The notes beneath the pieces were generated by a model. It did no database searches, was not told the DNA's origin, and worked only from the letters and a program-made list of their open reading frames with translations. Positions 23,398-35,100 of a stretch of 64,000 nt of DNA are shown piece by piece; the first letter of the stretch is position 1, and every line of letters begins with the position of its first letter. The stretch comes from Pestalotiopsis fici W106-1 (lineage: Eukaryota; Ascomycota; Sordariomycetes; Amphisphaeriales; Sporocadaceae): the NCBI RefSeq assembly GCF_000516985.1, contig NW_006917093.1, forward strand, positions 1,240,001 through 1,304,000, written 5' to 3'. The position numbers were made by a program, and so were the translations under genes.

Positions 23398-24498
23398 ATG
23401 TCGTCCGTCGATGTCAACACGGGCCCGGACGACCTGAGTCCCGCCGACGACACTACCGTCACCACTCCCAAGGAACGCCATTCGCTCACTCTCGATCAGC
23501 GACGCGCTCTCCGTCGCTGGGCCCACTCGCAGACTACGCGTCCCAGCCACAAGGCTTGCATCGAGTGGTTCTTTGGCCAATACGGTCAGAACATTTCTCA
23601 GTCCACTATTTCGCACTCGCTGTCGCCAAAGTATGCTCGCCTTGACAATGACAATCAATTCAGTGGCTCGCGTCTGCGTTTTGGCAATTGGCCCGATGTG
23701 GAAAAGCTAGTTCTTCTGTGGCATCAGCAAGTCGTCGCCTCTGGCCGCAACCCTTCTAATGAGGATCTAGCCGACAAGGCAAAATCCATCTTCACTCAGC
23801 TCCCCCGTTACAAGGGTGAAACGCCTCCCGAATTCTCACCTGGCTGGATTCACAGGTTCAAGAAGCGCTACGGTCTGCTTATTCGGCGCCAGCGCCGCCA
23901 TGGCAACGCGCCCAACCCGGCTGATGATATCCCGTATCTCGTCGACGCCGTTCCGCGCTTCATGACCATTACCCAGGAGACCAGCCCTGCAGCCATCAGA
24001 GATGCAGTGCTCCGCGTCGTCGGCGTCGAGGCTACTCTGGGCATATGTGCCCGAGTGCGCGACGAGATCATCCGCCGCATGGAGAACCCCGGCCAGCCTC
24101 ACGCCCCCTTGCCCGGAGCAGATCCGCAGGAGCCAGAGTCCTTTGTTGAGGAAGACCCCGAGGTGGTACTGCAAAACGCACTGCGCGCGCTGCAGCAAGA
24201 GGAGGCGGATGCAGAGGCGGAAGCTGCTGCCGTCCGAGACCAGCGCGATCGCCAGGAACAAGGACTGCCTCCTCTGCCGGTCATGCAAACGCCCCAGCAG
24301 CAACCTGCTCAAGCAGCTAGGACTGTCGCTAGGTTCACGCCTGCTGCTCCTGAGGAGCTGACCTTGACGCCCATCTCCAGTGGTGGACCAATTGCCTCCA
24401 ATGACCGCCCTCTGCGGTGCCCATTCTGCGTCAATCAACGCATGTTGAGAACGATCAAGGAAGCTGTCGAGCACATGAGCACGCACGTGGTTGTCTAA
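23398..24498 (+). CDS. CENP-B/Ars-binding-type HTH DNA-binding protein with C-terminal C2H2-like finger
   Basis: This is an intronless gene of 366 aa from the ATG at 23398. The frame is open upstream to 23218 but has no earlier ATG. Residues about 25-75 form the N-terminal CENP-B HTH (LTLDQRRALRRWAHSQ, then SQSTISHSLSPKYARL). Residues about 85-160 form the second, Tc5/CENP-B-type HTH (VLLWHQQVVASGRNPSNEDL, SPGWIHRFKKRYGL). The pogo-type DDE transposase domain is absent. Instead there is an acidic coiled region (LRALQQEEADAEAEAAAV) and a terminal C-x2-C...H-x3-H motif (CPFC...EHMSTH). This suits a domesticated transposase-derived nuclear protein such as the fission yeast Abp1/Cbh group. Targets are unknown. 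Confidence 0.85.
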   Translation: MSSVDVNTGPDDLSPADDTTVTTPKERHSLTLDQRRALRRWAHSQTTRPSHKACIEWFFGQYGQNISQSTISHSLSPKYARLDNDNQFSGSRLRFGNWPDVEKLVLLWHQQVVASGRNPSNEDLADKAKSIFTQLPRYKGETPPEFSPGWIHRFKKRYGLLIRRQRRHGNAPNPADDIPYLVDAVPRFMTITQETSPAAIRDAVLRVVGVEATLGICARVRDEIIRRMENPGQPHAPLPGADPQEPESFVEEDPEVVLQNALRALQQEEADAEAEAAAVRDQRDRQEQGLPPLPVMQTPQQQPAQAARTVARFTPAAPEELTLTPISSGGPIASNDRPLRCPFCVNQRMLRTIKEAVEHMSTHVVV

Positions 24499-25862
24499 TG
24501 AGACTCGGAATAGACCACCAAGGCATGTGGTTGTTCAGTGGGATGTCTGCGTGGTGGGGAAAAAGTATGATCGACGGCTCGCATCTTTGGCAATGAAGGA
24601 ATGATGGTGCATGCACGGGCACCTCTCGTCTGGTTTTTGTGTCTGTTTGGCAAGGCGTTACGAAAGGAGTATCGGCTGAATGTCCCCGCTGTTGAGCACA
24701 CAGGTCACCAGTCCAGCTATAGACAAACTATCGCTGCATCTGTGGCGTGCACGCTGCATCAATTTGCTTTCGGGTCATGTCTGAGGGCACTAAAAACGTG
24801 TCATACATTTTGTCTTTGCGTTCATGGCAGTTAATACTTGATACAAGAGTGTGCTATGAGCTTTTAAATTTTATGCTTTTCGTGGTGACTTGTCTTTATT
24901 GTAAATTTCATTTACATCAGGAATCGAAATGACGACGCCTTGCAAGCCAGCAATCATCTCGGTCGAGGCGCAAATTCACTCGTGTCCCGAATGCAAACAC
25001 GAGCATCAGTGCCATGGTTCCAGTCAATGAGCATGGCTTCAAAAAAAATACGAAGCTGAACAATCTCCTTGCCAGCAGCGCACGACACGCGTCTTGTTTC
25101 CCCATTGTAATTAGACTCGGTAGCCAACAGAGCATCAGTCATTGAATCCATTTCATTTCCCATCCGGGTCAAGTACACTGAACCACCTAACCTAGGTAGC
25201 TATCACAAAGAATTTCCGCACTATCAAGCCATGACTTTCATTTTCATCGTTCATAGCAGCCGACGCCTCTGCTTGCATTGCCTTGTTTGAAAGTTTGGCA
25301 CCCAAACTATACCTCTCCTCCCCAATTTACAAACATTGCCGTGAGGGAGTGTGCCGGCCCTCCTGTCTCGGCTCAAAAAGACAGCTCCACACGTACCAAG
25401 AATGTCCATTCCATTGTAATATCAAGAGGCCTGGCTATGAACAAGAACTAGAACGTCAAAGTAAACGGCCCTGCTCCCAAAAGGAGGAGAGACGGCGGTT
25501 ACATGGGAAACGTTTTCTAGCATCCTCGAGTACCCCTGAGCACCAGACGGTGGTTGCATGAAAAGTAGACAAAGAGGAACCCAAGTGAGTCAGGCTGGCA
25601 TTTGGACGTCAAGTGTGGCTCCACCACGAAATATAAGACGGTTTGTGCCTGATGTCGCCCGAGGGTGATTATACGCGACTGTACGAAATCTTGATGCCCA
25701 TGAAACAAAGAAGAGATCAAATTGTGAGTGTGCTTTTTTCTTTTTCAAAAAGTCCGGCTAATGGACCATTGCCTCCAAATATGCAGATGAGAAGTTCAAA
25801 GGGTATATAATAGGAACAATTTCGAAATGTCGACGAACGGGCAAGATGCTGCCCCTCCCCTT
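24499..25862. other. Convergent intergenic region
   Basis: These 1.36 kb lie between the 3' ends of the CENP-B-type gene and BEM1. No gene is supported. The octamer ACCTAGGT occurs at 25190-25197. Confidence 0.55.
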
Positions 25863-27963
25863 TTATACTTGCTCGACGAAAATGACAAGCTTCTCGTTGT
25901 GGTCCAGGGCGTAGTTGAGGTCGTTATCACTCATCAACCCTAGCTTGTCTCCGCTGGCCTCATCTCGGTAGAAGAGCTCTAATTCGCCTCCAACCTTGAC
26001 TCTTTCGCGGACTTTATCGTTCAACATCTGATAGTCAATATCTGATGGGACTCGAATGACAAACGTGTCGCCATTGAAAAAGAGCTTGACTTTGAAAACT
26101 GCCGCTTGTTGCTGCGGGGCCATTCCAGGTGTCAGAGAGGTTTGTGATGGATGAGAAAGTCCCGAGTTCTCCCGCGTCATCTGTGGGCCATTTTGCATTT
26201 GTCGGGGCGCAGCTCCTTGGGCGCTGTAACCGTTACCGTTTAGATTGTTCCGCGAAGATTGTCCTGATACGCCGTCGGCTGGTGAGTCCGTGGAGGACAA
26301 TCCAGAGCCTTGTGATAATCGGTACTCGTCGCCGTTTCCATCGATTTCATAGTCGCCTTCTCTAGGCGCAAAGAATTGTCTGACAAGGTTGCATTTTGCG
26401 ATATAGTCAGGCTGGCCCAAAAGATTCTTGACATATGCATCCAGGTTATGCAATCGGCCCTCTGTGATGGCGTCGGTCACATAATTAACTGGTCCGGGCA
26501 TGTAAGGCAATGTGCGCTTCTGCGTGTTGGTATTGCCAGCCTCGGCAGGGAATTCTGTAAGAAGGGCGATCTGGAAATCATAGAAATCTTCGTAATAGCG
26601 GGACAATTCCCAGTGTCGGCCGTCTTCGAGCTGGGCTTCAATGACAAACCAGTATTTCTCTTCAGCGAAACAGTAACGAGGTATCCGTGCTGACAGAGGA
26701 GCTAACAGAGAGTTGCCGGTCTTGGCAGCGCTGTATACGTTTTGTTGGGTGTTGCGCTGCTGTTGCTGAGGAGATTGAGGGTTACTCTGTGGTTGTTGCT
26801 TTGACATGGTTAGCCTCTGCACTTTTTTGATTCACTTGATGGCACTCACTTGTTGGCTGGTGCGGTTGCCACCTTGCTGTATGCTCATGCGCTCCATGCC
26901 TTGCTCGATGCCGGGTTGACCTTGCTGGCCTGGCGGGCCGCCACCGTCAAATTTGCCCAGGGTGATGCTGCTGTTCTTATACTCGGCAGCCATCTTCTTC
27001 CATTCCTCAACACGGGGCACACCAGCCCTCTTCACGGCATCGTGAGGGTTTTGAACGGCTGTGTCTGTAGACATGTCTCGTATCTCAACGAACGATACCG
27101 GAATGAGACCGGGACCACCAAGTCTTCCAATCGGTTTAGCAACAAACCATTCTGGGTTGGATTGTGCAATCACTATAATAGCCTCACCAGCCTTGGCTTC
27201 CAACTCATCTGCCCTTTCAGCTTGAAAATCGTACATGACGATACCATAGACCATGGCGCCATTCTTCAGCGCAGATTTGGAGTTGCGTTGGCTTGCAGCT
27301 GGAGTTGGGGAGGTAGTCTCGGCGTATCCAGAGTCGTGGTCAGGATTCTTGGAACCGGGACGTCCAGAATCGGATTGGGCGCTATCCCTCTCTGTGCGGC
27401 CTAGAGCCTGAAAGAAAGAAACAGGCACGAGCCCACGTGCGTCAGGCAAGGCTGGGTTGCAAGCCTCGTACCAGTCATTGTCATTTTCGCGGCCAATGAC
27501 GTGGAAAAAGTCTCCACGGGAGAAGCTGAGTTCCTGAGCGTTTTGACCTTCGTAGTCATAAAGAGCTCGAATGACCTGTACAGAGTCATGTTAGTGATCC
27601 GTGACGGAGAAACAGGCCTCAAGCAGATGAAGTAGGCATGGGCATACCTTTTTCGGCGGGACAATCGCCACAGCAGCCTTGGGTGCAATTGAAACCTGGG
27701 CACCCTTCTCCTTCTCGCCCTTGATGGATCTTCGAAGAGCCTTTCTCAAAATGTCAGTTATTCTGGTCTCTGAATGGGTCATTGAAGGGCGCATGAATTC
27801 CGAAGTTTGGGTGTACATGACTGCGCAAAATTATGCTTATCCCAAGCAGAACCGAGCTGGGAGGGCAAACAAGAGGTATTTGCACAGATGTCTCGCCAGT
27901 GAGAGCAGGAGACGGGTCGTGGCAGGGAAGGGGAAACGCTGGGTTAAAAAGGCGCACCTTCAT
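25863..27963 (-). CDS. BEM1: Bem1/Scd2 polarity scaffold (SH3-SH3-PX-PB1)
   Basis: Four exons give 586 aa: 27963-27958, 27740-27648, 27575-26850 and 26798-25863. The first exon is only ATG AAG; joined over a 217-nt intron it reads MKALRRSIKGEKEKG, the usual Bem1 start. Domains: SH3-1 about 34-95 (VIRALYDYEGQ, DNDWYEACNP), SH3-2 about 141-198 (MVYGIVMYDFQAERADEL), PX about 314-417 (IPRYCFAEEKYWFVIEAQ, RTLPYMPGP), and PB1 about 507-586 (FKVKLFFNGDTFVIRV). The last intron (51 nt) has a GCTAAC branch site. Bem1 links Cdc24, Cdc42 and PAK kinases at sites of polar growth and the NADPH-oxidase complex. An alternative start from an ATG at 27818 inside the first intron is possible. Confidence 0.92.
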
Positions 27964-30900
27964 TGTAGCACAATGTATCGGTTCACGTTTGTGATACCGT
28001 AGATGGGTCGATAGAGAGGCGAGGAAAGGTCGGCAAAGGATTGGTTACGCCGCAAATGAGCAGTTCTCTGTGTTTCCGAGGTGCTCAGCGCTGCGAAAGG
28101 CAGGCAAGAAAGCGTCACACGTCGGCGCGCTGAAGGTCTGCGAGTGCCGTGCTTTCTGGATTTTTTGTTCAATAGCAGATCTTAGTCAGTGCGACGGAGA
28201 TGCGTCAAGCAAAGAGCGAATGGCTGCAAATGAATGCGCGCGCTATAGATAGAAGGCGTGGGCAGCGAACAGTTGGCAGGCGACGCTTGTGAAGCAGAGT
28301 CTACCTAGGTATGATCTTGTGCAGCGTGCGATGGGTGAAGGAAATGCGAACGAGCGCAGACGTTTGCGATTTGGCGTTGAGTGGGAAATCTAAATGTAGC
28401 TAGTAAGATGCGGTTTGTGATTATCGTCGGCTTGGGCGCATAGAATTGTTCGGGTGCCCAATCAGATGCCGTGTCGTAGAATCACAGCCAATGTCTTCGA
28501 AATGCGCCTCCTTCTTTGTCGCCTGACTGCGGCCTTATTACTTTTTTGTCTTTCAACCGGAGGGTTTGAATAGTGATTGTGTTGGTACTGGAGCATGCGC
28601 CGGGGTCCTGGGAATGAATTCGGTAATGCCGCTCAATAGTAGTGGTGTAGATCGTCGGGCCTCTGGTCCTGTGATCGGTCTCTTTCTCTGCGTTCTGTCT
28701 TCCTCTCTCTCTCTTCGCTCGTTTACGTTGTCGCGTACTCCTGTGAAAGGGGGAAACAAATGAGCCGGAGGGTGAAAGTTTGAAGAAGAGGTACAGGCGA
28801 AAGCAAAGAAGCAGAAGTAGAAGCAGCAGCGGCGGCGGCGGCGGCCAAAAGTTCGAAGGAGGGGAAACCGTTCACAATTAGGCGCGCCTCCAGAGGAGAG
28901 TGGGCATGAACGAACGAACGGCCTGCTGGGTCCTTGCAACTTGGTCTGGGTCTGGGTCTGTGACTGGGTCTGAACTGTAGACTGGGATTGGGATTGGGAC
29001 TTGGGTCTTGCAGGTCATCGGTCGGTGGTGGGAAGAGGGAAAGCAGAGGTAGAGAAAGAGGGGCGCACTTCGACCCTGGGCCGCGAGTAGAGATCCGCAA
29101 TGAGCTAGGATTGGCCCTGGTGCAAGTTTGGGGGGTTAAAGGCCAGCGCCCATTCGCTCGGGGCGCGCTTTTTGGGGGGTGTCTTGGAAGGTCGTTGCTC
29201 TGAAGGTGGCCGCCGCTCTTGAACCGGTGCGCTTGAAAAGAAACGGGTGGAAAATTGACAGCCCCCAGGACCGCCTTAGGCTCCCCTTTGGGTCCCCTCC
29301 GGCCCTTTTCCCATAGGCGGGTGATTATTGGATTTTTTTTTTCTTTGACCGATCAAATGCCAGCCTGGGCAGTTCGGGTTCCTCTTCCTATGTACTACCA
29401 TGAATGTGTATGGTCAATCAATCAATACTTCGTACATGAATGACGGTAGCTACTGTGTACATGGCGTACATGAGTGGTCCGAGTTGCACACCATTTTCTT
29501 TCACCATTACTTTGTTGTTACAACTTGCGGTTGCGAAAGTCGACGGGTATCATGCAGGAATGCCGCGGCCGCGTCTGCGTCTATCTTCTTCGGGAGTTGG
29601 GCAGTCACCTTCTCGTGCAAACGGGGCAGTGCATTCAATGCCTTTTCCATCAACGGTTCCATTTTCCCTTTCAAACTCTCTTTTCCTTTCCCCTACATAA
29701 TCCGTAGGCCATGTTCAAACCAGCACGTTATCCCGAACTTGATTCGTGAACGGGCGAATTGGTACAGGGTTGACTCGTGGGATGTGGATTCCGAGCTGGA
29801 CAAGGGCTACTGCGGGCAAGGTCCTCATCCCGAGAGCCCGCGCGCCTCTACCTGCCTTGCCCAGGCCAAGCGGCTACAGGCCCCAGGGTACATTATGTGG
29901 CCAGCCATGTAACCTACATTTGCCATGGTGTGGGATAAGGTGCAGATTTGTTTTTTTGACTTCAATCCACCATGAGACTTATAAATTGCTGTTTCAATTT
30001 ATCAAGGGCGTGTGTGATGATGTTGAAAAACACCTTGAAGTCAAAAGCGAGATGTAGTGAACAAAGGCAAGCAGCAGCTCTGGTTTTCTTCTTCTTCCTC
30101 TTTTGCGATTTCGGTATCACGGCGACCGAGGTATTCCCCCTCCTTCCACATTGGTTACGCCCGTGTAGATAGGTCACGTCGTCATTCCTTAAGTTTCCAC
30201 AATTTCGGCCCATAGCTGTGACTTGACAGCAGTCAGTGCTCATGCGAAACATCGAAGCTTGTTACCCACAACATGAATTCGCGATCCCGCGACTCTATTC
30301 TCGCCGCACGATACGAGTAGTGGTGAATAGAGGAGGCAACCGACGAGTACCTGGAATGTAGAGGACACTGAGCCCATGACTGTTGGTGCAAAACGTTTTA
30401 AAAAATGAACCAGTTTTGTTGCTGCCAACTCGTCGACCGAAGTAACGAAATAGGTTTTCTCCATACTCTATCTCATTCAGGGATTCTTCTTCGAGGGTTT
30501 AAAAAAGGAAGTATCCACATACGCATGGCACTGTTGCATTCGGCATTTCGTCAAGCCAGGTCGATGCGCTCGTTCATAATAAAGTCAGCTATCAAACCAA
30601 GCCATCCCTCATCGTCTTCCTGTTATTGACTTCAAACCTTTCCGGCCTCGGTGTCACAGTGAGCACACTGAATAATATCATGGCACTGATATATACTTTT
30701 CATGGCCAAGTGCCGGCATCGCCTAGAGCTACATACAATATCGTGGCTTGGAGACGTCGTAGACGTCAACGTCCCCATTGTCGAAAATGTCATGGTCATG
30801 ACAACTTGACATGACCAGAGATAACCTAACCCCCCGACACGAGGTCTGTGGCGAGCGTGCTGGAGGCGGCAACTTATCGATTACACTGCAACAACAGAAA

Positions 30901-33900
30901 AAAGGCAACAAACTTCACCCTCCGAAAAATGCAATAATCGATGGGATGCGTGTGGCCGCCGCCACCACTGTTGAAACGCCAACATCCGGATACAATCGGG
31001 GTTTTGTCCCAACTAGCTCTATGAACGGGGCCGTCTAGACATGTCACCTATGTCTAGGCGACACTTTTGCAATATCCTCTTCCAAAGTCACCATCAGCCC
31101 TAATTGAGGCGCCGTCGGATGCCCAGGATTTTGGCCGCTACTGACTCAATCAAACAAGAAGCATAGCAACAAAAGCTGGCCATCTGGTGGGCGGCGAATC
31201 ACGGGAACGCACCGCTGTGCTGGGAAACAATATGAGCTAAGAACGGTGCAAGAGCTGACTTCCGAATACACCCTATACGGTGTTTGCAAATCTGGTAGCC
31301 GCATTTATCTACTTGTGCGACAGGTCCAAAGATGGAACCATAGGATGCCTCTAAACTACACTCATGAGCAATCATCAAAGCGATATGCATCATGCAGGCC
31401 ACTACCATACCTGGAACCGCCCATCACAGTGATCGACCGAGATAGAGTTTGGCCCAATGTTATTGTTTATTCTTCTCGTCTTCGACCGAGTCGATAAACC
31501 CAAAACTAGCCCGGACTTTCTCATGGCAGCACATGCGGGAGCAAGAGTCGAGACGACCGACGTGAGAATACTGACGCTCAAACTGTTGTGCTATGTCATA
31601 CCAACGAATATGACGATCTTTTCAATGTGTCACGAGCTCTTTGCTGAGATATTTTTGGTAGCCTCTTTTACAACCGGGTAACCTAGGTGAGTACCAAGCG
31701 ATAGATCTGCAATCCACTGACTGCGTTGATATCTTTCAACAATCTACAGGGTACCGGCAGTCTTAGTCTCAATACCTGAAGGAAGCCGTCCGGCCCACTG
31801 CCGCCGCTGCGTGATGATGAGAAAAGAGATACAAGAGGAAAAGTATCGGACGCCAAGGCGTCTCCCCGTTGGACCAACCTTATTATAGACCTGTGCCAAA
31901 TCGGGCATTCGGAACGAACAGACACGCATGCACAGCCATGCGTTGCCATGTGTGGGACAAGATGAAAGCTTCCTCAGCCGCCTCCCCCCAACGCCTTGGC
32001 CATTCGGAATCAACTAGCTGTGCAGATGTGTCTTGCTTTTATATCATACAGTAAACATTGTTGCAGCAGTTTGAGTCTTGGCCCTGCTCGAGTACTGGTT
32101 AGTGATGACAGCTATGTTTGCGACTTGTCAAAAAAAAAAAAAATATTAATCAACATATGGTCATGTCACGTACTTGAATGTCTCGCTCACCTCAGTCAGG
32201 TAATTTACTGCGTCGACAAATTACCATATTCATGCTTCGATTGCGAAGTTGTAGTCATCAAAATCACAGTGGGTGCTGCAAGTTTTCGAAATGATCAACA
32301 CGATTTATGGGTTCGCCCACCATCATCAGTCTCCACGCCCACGCAATCACCATGCCGCGTATGGAGCAAGCAAATCATATGCATACAAATGGAATGGTAC
32401 TCTGTATAGACGGTCGAGCAGTCCAGCCCAGCCATTTGCCGCCCACAAGGACCTGAAAATGACGTAAACATGAAAAAGATCTCGAAATTATTCCATTGTT
32501 ACCAAAACCCAGAAATTTCCCCTGCTGTTTTTGTTGGCCGAGGTTTCATATTTTTCTTGCCCTCTCGACGGAGGTCTCAGCTAAAGTGTAGGTGGAACGC
32601 CCATTTAGGGTCGCGTGAGTTCCCCTTCCAAAAGCCGCATCCACCAAAAATTTATTAGTGAAGAAGCCCCTGGCTCATCTTGACCTACAGTAGCCTCGAC
32701 TATTCTTCTGCACGATAGCGGGGTGCAACTAATACCATTAGGTATAGGTGAGAAAAAAAACCTCCCGCTGACCTAGTTCATTGATGAGAGGTTTTGTGTA
32801 GTTTGTCGGTGTAAGTGAGACCAAAAGAAAAATTGAAATAAGGCAAACAAGAAGAAAAATTGCTCATAACCATATCTCGCCGTCGATGCCAAGGGTTCGT
32901 GCAATTTTCAACGCAAGGGGCTACTCTTTCGTTCCTACTTGGTACCACGTTTATTATCTTCCTGCCTTTGTTCCACTACATCGGGGCACGAGAAAGCCGG
33001 TGGTGCCTGGCAGCAGCTCACTCTTTTGGTCGGGGATGACGTATCGCAAGATTTGCAAAGCGAAAGAGAGCATTAATGCAGTACATGGTATCCCATAATT
33101 CGCAGAAGATGGCTATATTGACCATTGACAAACAACATGCACACTTGCGGGATGCTGTATTTAATCCAGGCGGTTTGGTTTATTCCGCGAAGAAGGCGGC
33201 CGTCCCTGACGAGATGACCAACCACAAAAATCAGACCCTGATACTTTTTGCTATAAGACCCGCTGTGATATTGACCGGGTTGTACGCACATATCCCCCTT
33301 CGAATTGTTCCAGAAGCAATCTCTCTCCATGCAACTCCCGGCTTTTGTCACTTGAGAGATGGAGGGGTGTGTGGTGTGAGGGCAGCTATCGGGTACTGGT
33401 TTATGTCTTTGTTCGGGTCTTTGCTCGAGCTTACGTTCTTTCAATGCAACATTTCTTTTTGTATTTAAAAAAGAAAAAAAAGCATCCCTTTTTTTTTTTT
33501 TTTTTTAACAAGCTACGTCAACTAAACTCTTGACAAACAAGGTGCTACATGTACCTCGAAAAGTACAGTAACCATGGAGAAGGAAAAGAATCTCAAATAT
33601 CTTTTTCGGGATTGGGCACCAAAATAAGAATGTTAGCATAGTCCTCCATTCATGCGTAAATCGCACCGAATGCCCGGATCACCACGTTCCCGTGCGCAGG
33701 CGGACGGAAAAGTAGCCTGGGCAGTGAGCGGACACACACACTCTCTCTCTTTTCTCTATTTGCCTCCCAGCTCCCTTCTTTGCTTAACCGTCTTTTCTTC
33801 CCCATGAAACTAGGACGGCAATACCCCAGATTCTGAAACGACGACCGTCCATCCACACCCCTTTGGCCTTAAAGTCTTGGCCTGATATCGGCGAGCAGTC

Positions 33901-35100
33901 GAAGGGGTTCCCTTTCCTGTTGTATTTGATAGGTCATTCGCTTTTAGATCAATTGCTTTGACTGGGTGCAACTGTGATGTGACCTTGCTGGAGCGCGGAC
34001 TCGACTTTTTCCAATAAAGCCGATCAGGGTGGAACAAGGAAAAGAAAGAAAAAATACGCTTGAGTATTGAGCCTCAACTCGTTTGGCAGGGGCAATCGCT
34101 GCTTGCTTGCCTAGGAAGCCATTGATCTTGTGATAGTAGGTATTTTGTTTGAGCTGCTGAGCAAACGTATGTAGACGGCTGAAGACTGGCTTGAGACATA
34201 TGCGGATGGAGAACGATAGAAGACGGAGTAAGTGCCTCCATATTATAAGCATTATTATCAATTGATATTAATTAATGTAGCGACACATTATCAAAATATG
34301 ATTACTCAAATCACGGCAAGACTTTCCTTCACCATGTGAAAACTTTTCCCGGATTCTCTATCCCCTCTCATGGTATGTTTGGTATGCTTTGCTTTGCCCA
34401 ATGGGTCTGTGATACGAGTGATTCAAGGAAGACGTGGTTTATTTTCTCTCACTGCAAGATACAGGGACTGTAAGTATACTACGGCATTCATCGCCTGCTC
34501 CCTCCATCTACAGAATTGACTTCCTAACGCCATCATCGAAAGATGAGAACTCCCCTGAACGCCACGACCAGACCATAAAACATATCTTTACCGAGAACTC
34601 GTCCGGTTGGGTATCATCAGGGGCCATGGACCACTTAGTCCAACAGCGCCAACACACCATTTTCATCCATGTCAAGCATCAGCCAAACGCCGTGACTGCA
34701 ATCACCGTCTTGACGAAGCCTGCCCAGCACCATAGAAAGAACACCAGGATCATGTGACCAAAGGCTTTCATAAATGGTGGCCCTCAATGGGCACAATTGG
34801 CATGCCAAAATGTAGACATCATGCGGGGTCGATTCAATTGCGATCCACACCGGAACCTCCTCTTATGACTGAGGACTGCACGCCAGCCATATCGCAAATC
34901 CACCATCACCAGTGCCGTGTTTGCAAGCCATGTGCAGTCGTGTGAAGGCTAGTGTAGAATACTGTCAGGTAGGCGTATCTGATGCCCCGAGTGGATTCGG
35001 GCTGTAGCATAGCGTTCACGGGACTGAGATTGTGATCGGAACAATGCCACATAAGGGAAGGATTAGAAGGTAGGATCAAAGAGAATGTGTGAAGGAAGAA
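27964..35100. other. 7.1 kb stretch without a convincing intact gene
   Basis: From 27964 to about 29200 lies the GC-rich BEM1 upstream region, with a short GGGTCT/GGGATT minisatellite at about 28940-29000. From 29.2 to 35.1 kb there are only short frames on both strands, A/T homopolymer runs (near 32128 and 33465-33507) and the ACCTAGGT octamer at 28303 and 31681. One possible broken frame is listed at 34635-34931. Long untranslated transcripts or genes with very short exons cannot be excluded. Confidence 0.5.
34635..34931 (-). pseudogene. Possible broken ORF with one in-frame TAA
   Basis: From an ATG at 34931 the frame reads MACKHGTGDGGFAIWLACSP, then a TAA at 34865-34863. It continues open for 76 codons with protein-like sequence (VWIAIESTPHDVYILACQL, HGVWLMLDMDENGVLALLD) to a stop at 34635. 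The second half is more Asp/Glu/Leu-rich than the surrounding non-coding frames. No family is recognised. It may be chance. Confidence 0.2.

Noticed and set aside
23836..24486. 216-codon antisense frame in the CENP-B-type gene
   Set aside because: Shadow of the coding strand, no domain-like sequence.
28553..29100. Overlapping Ser/Pro/Arg-rich frames upstream of BEM1
   Set aside because: Low-complexity minisatellite and GA/CT-rich DNA keep frames open by chance.
34434..34757. 107-codon frame on the plus strand
   Set aside because: Overlaps the possible broken frame on the other strand; His/Gln/Thr-rich composition without family pattern.
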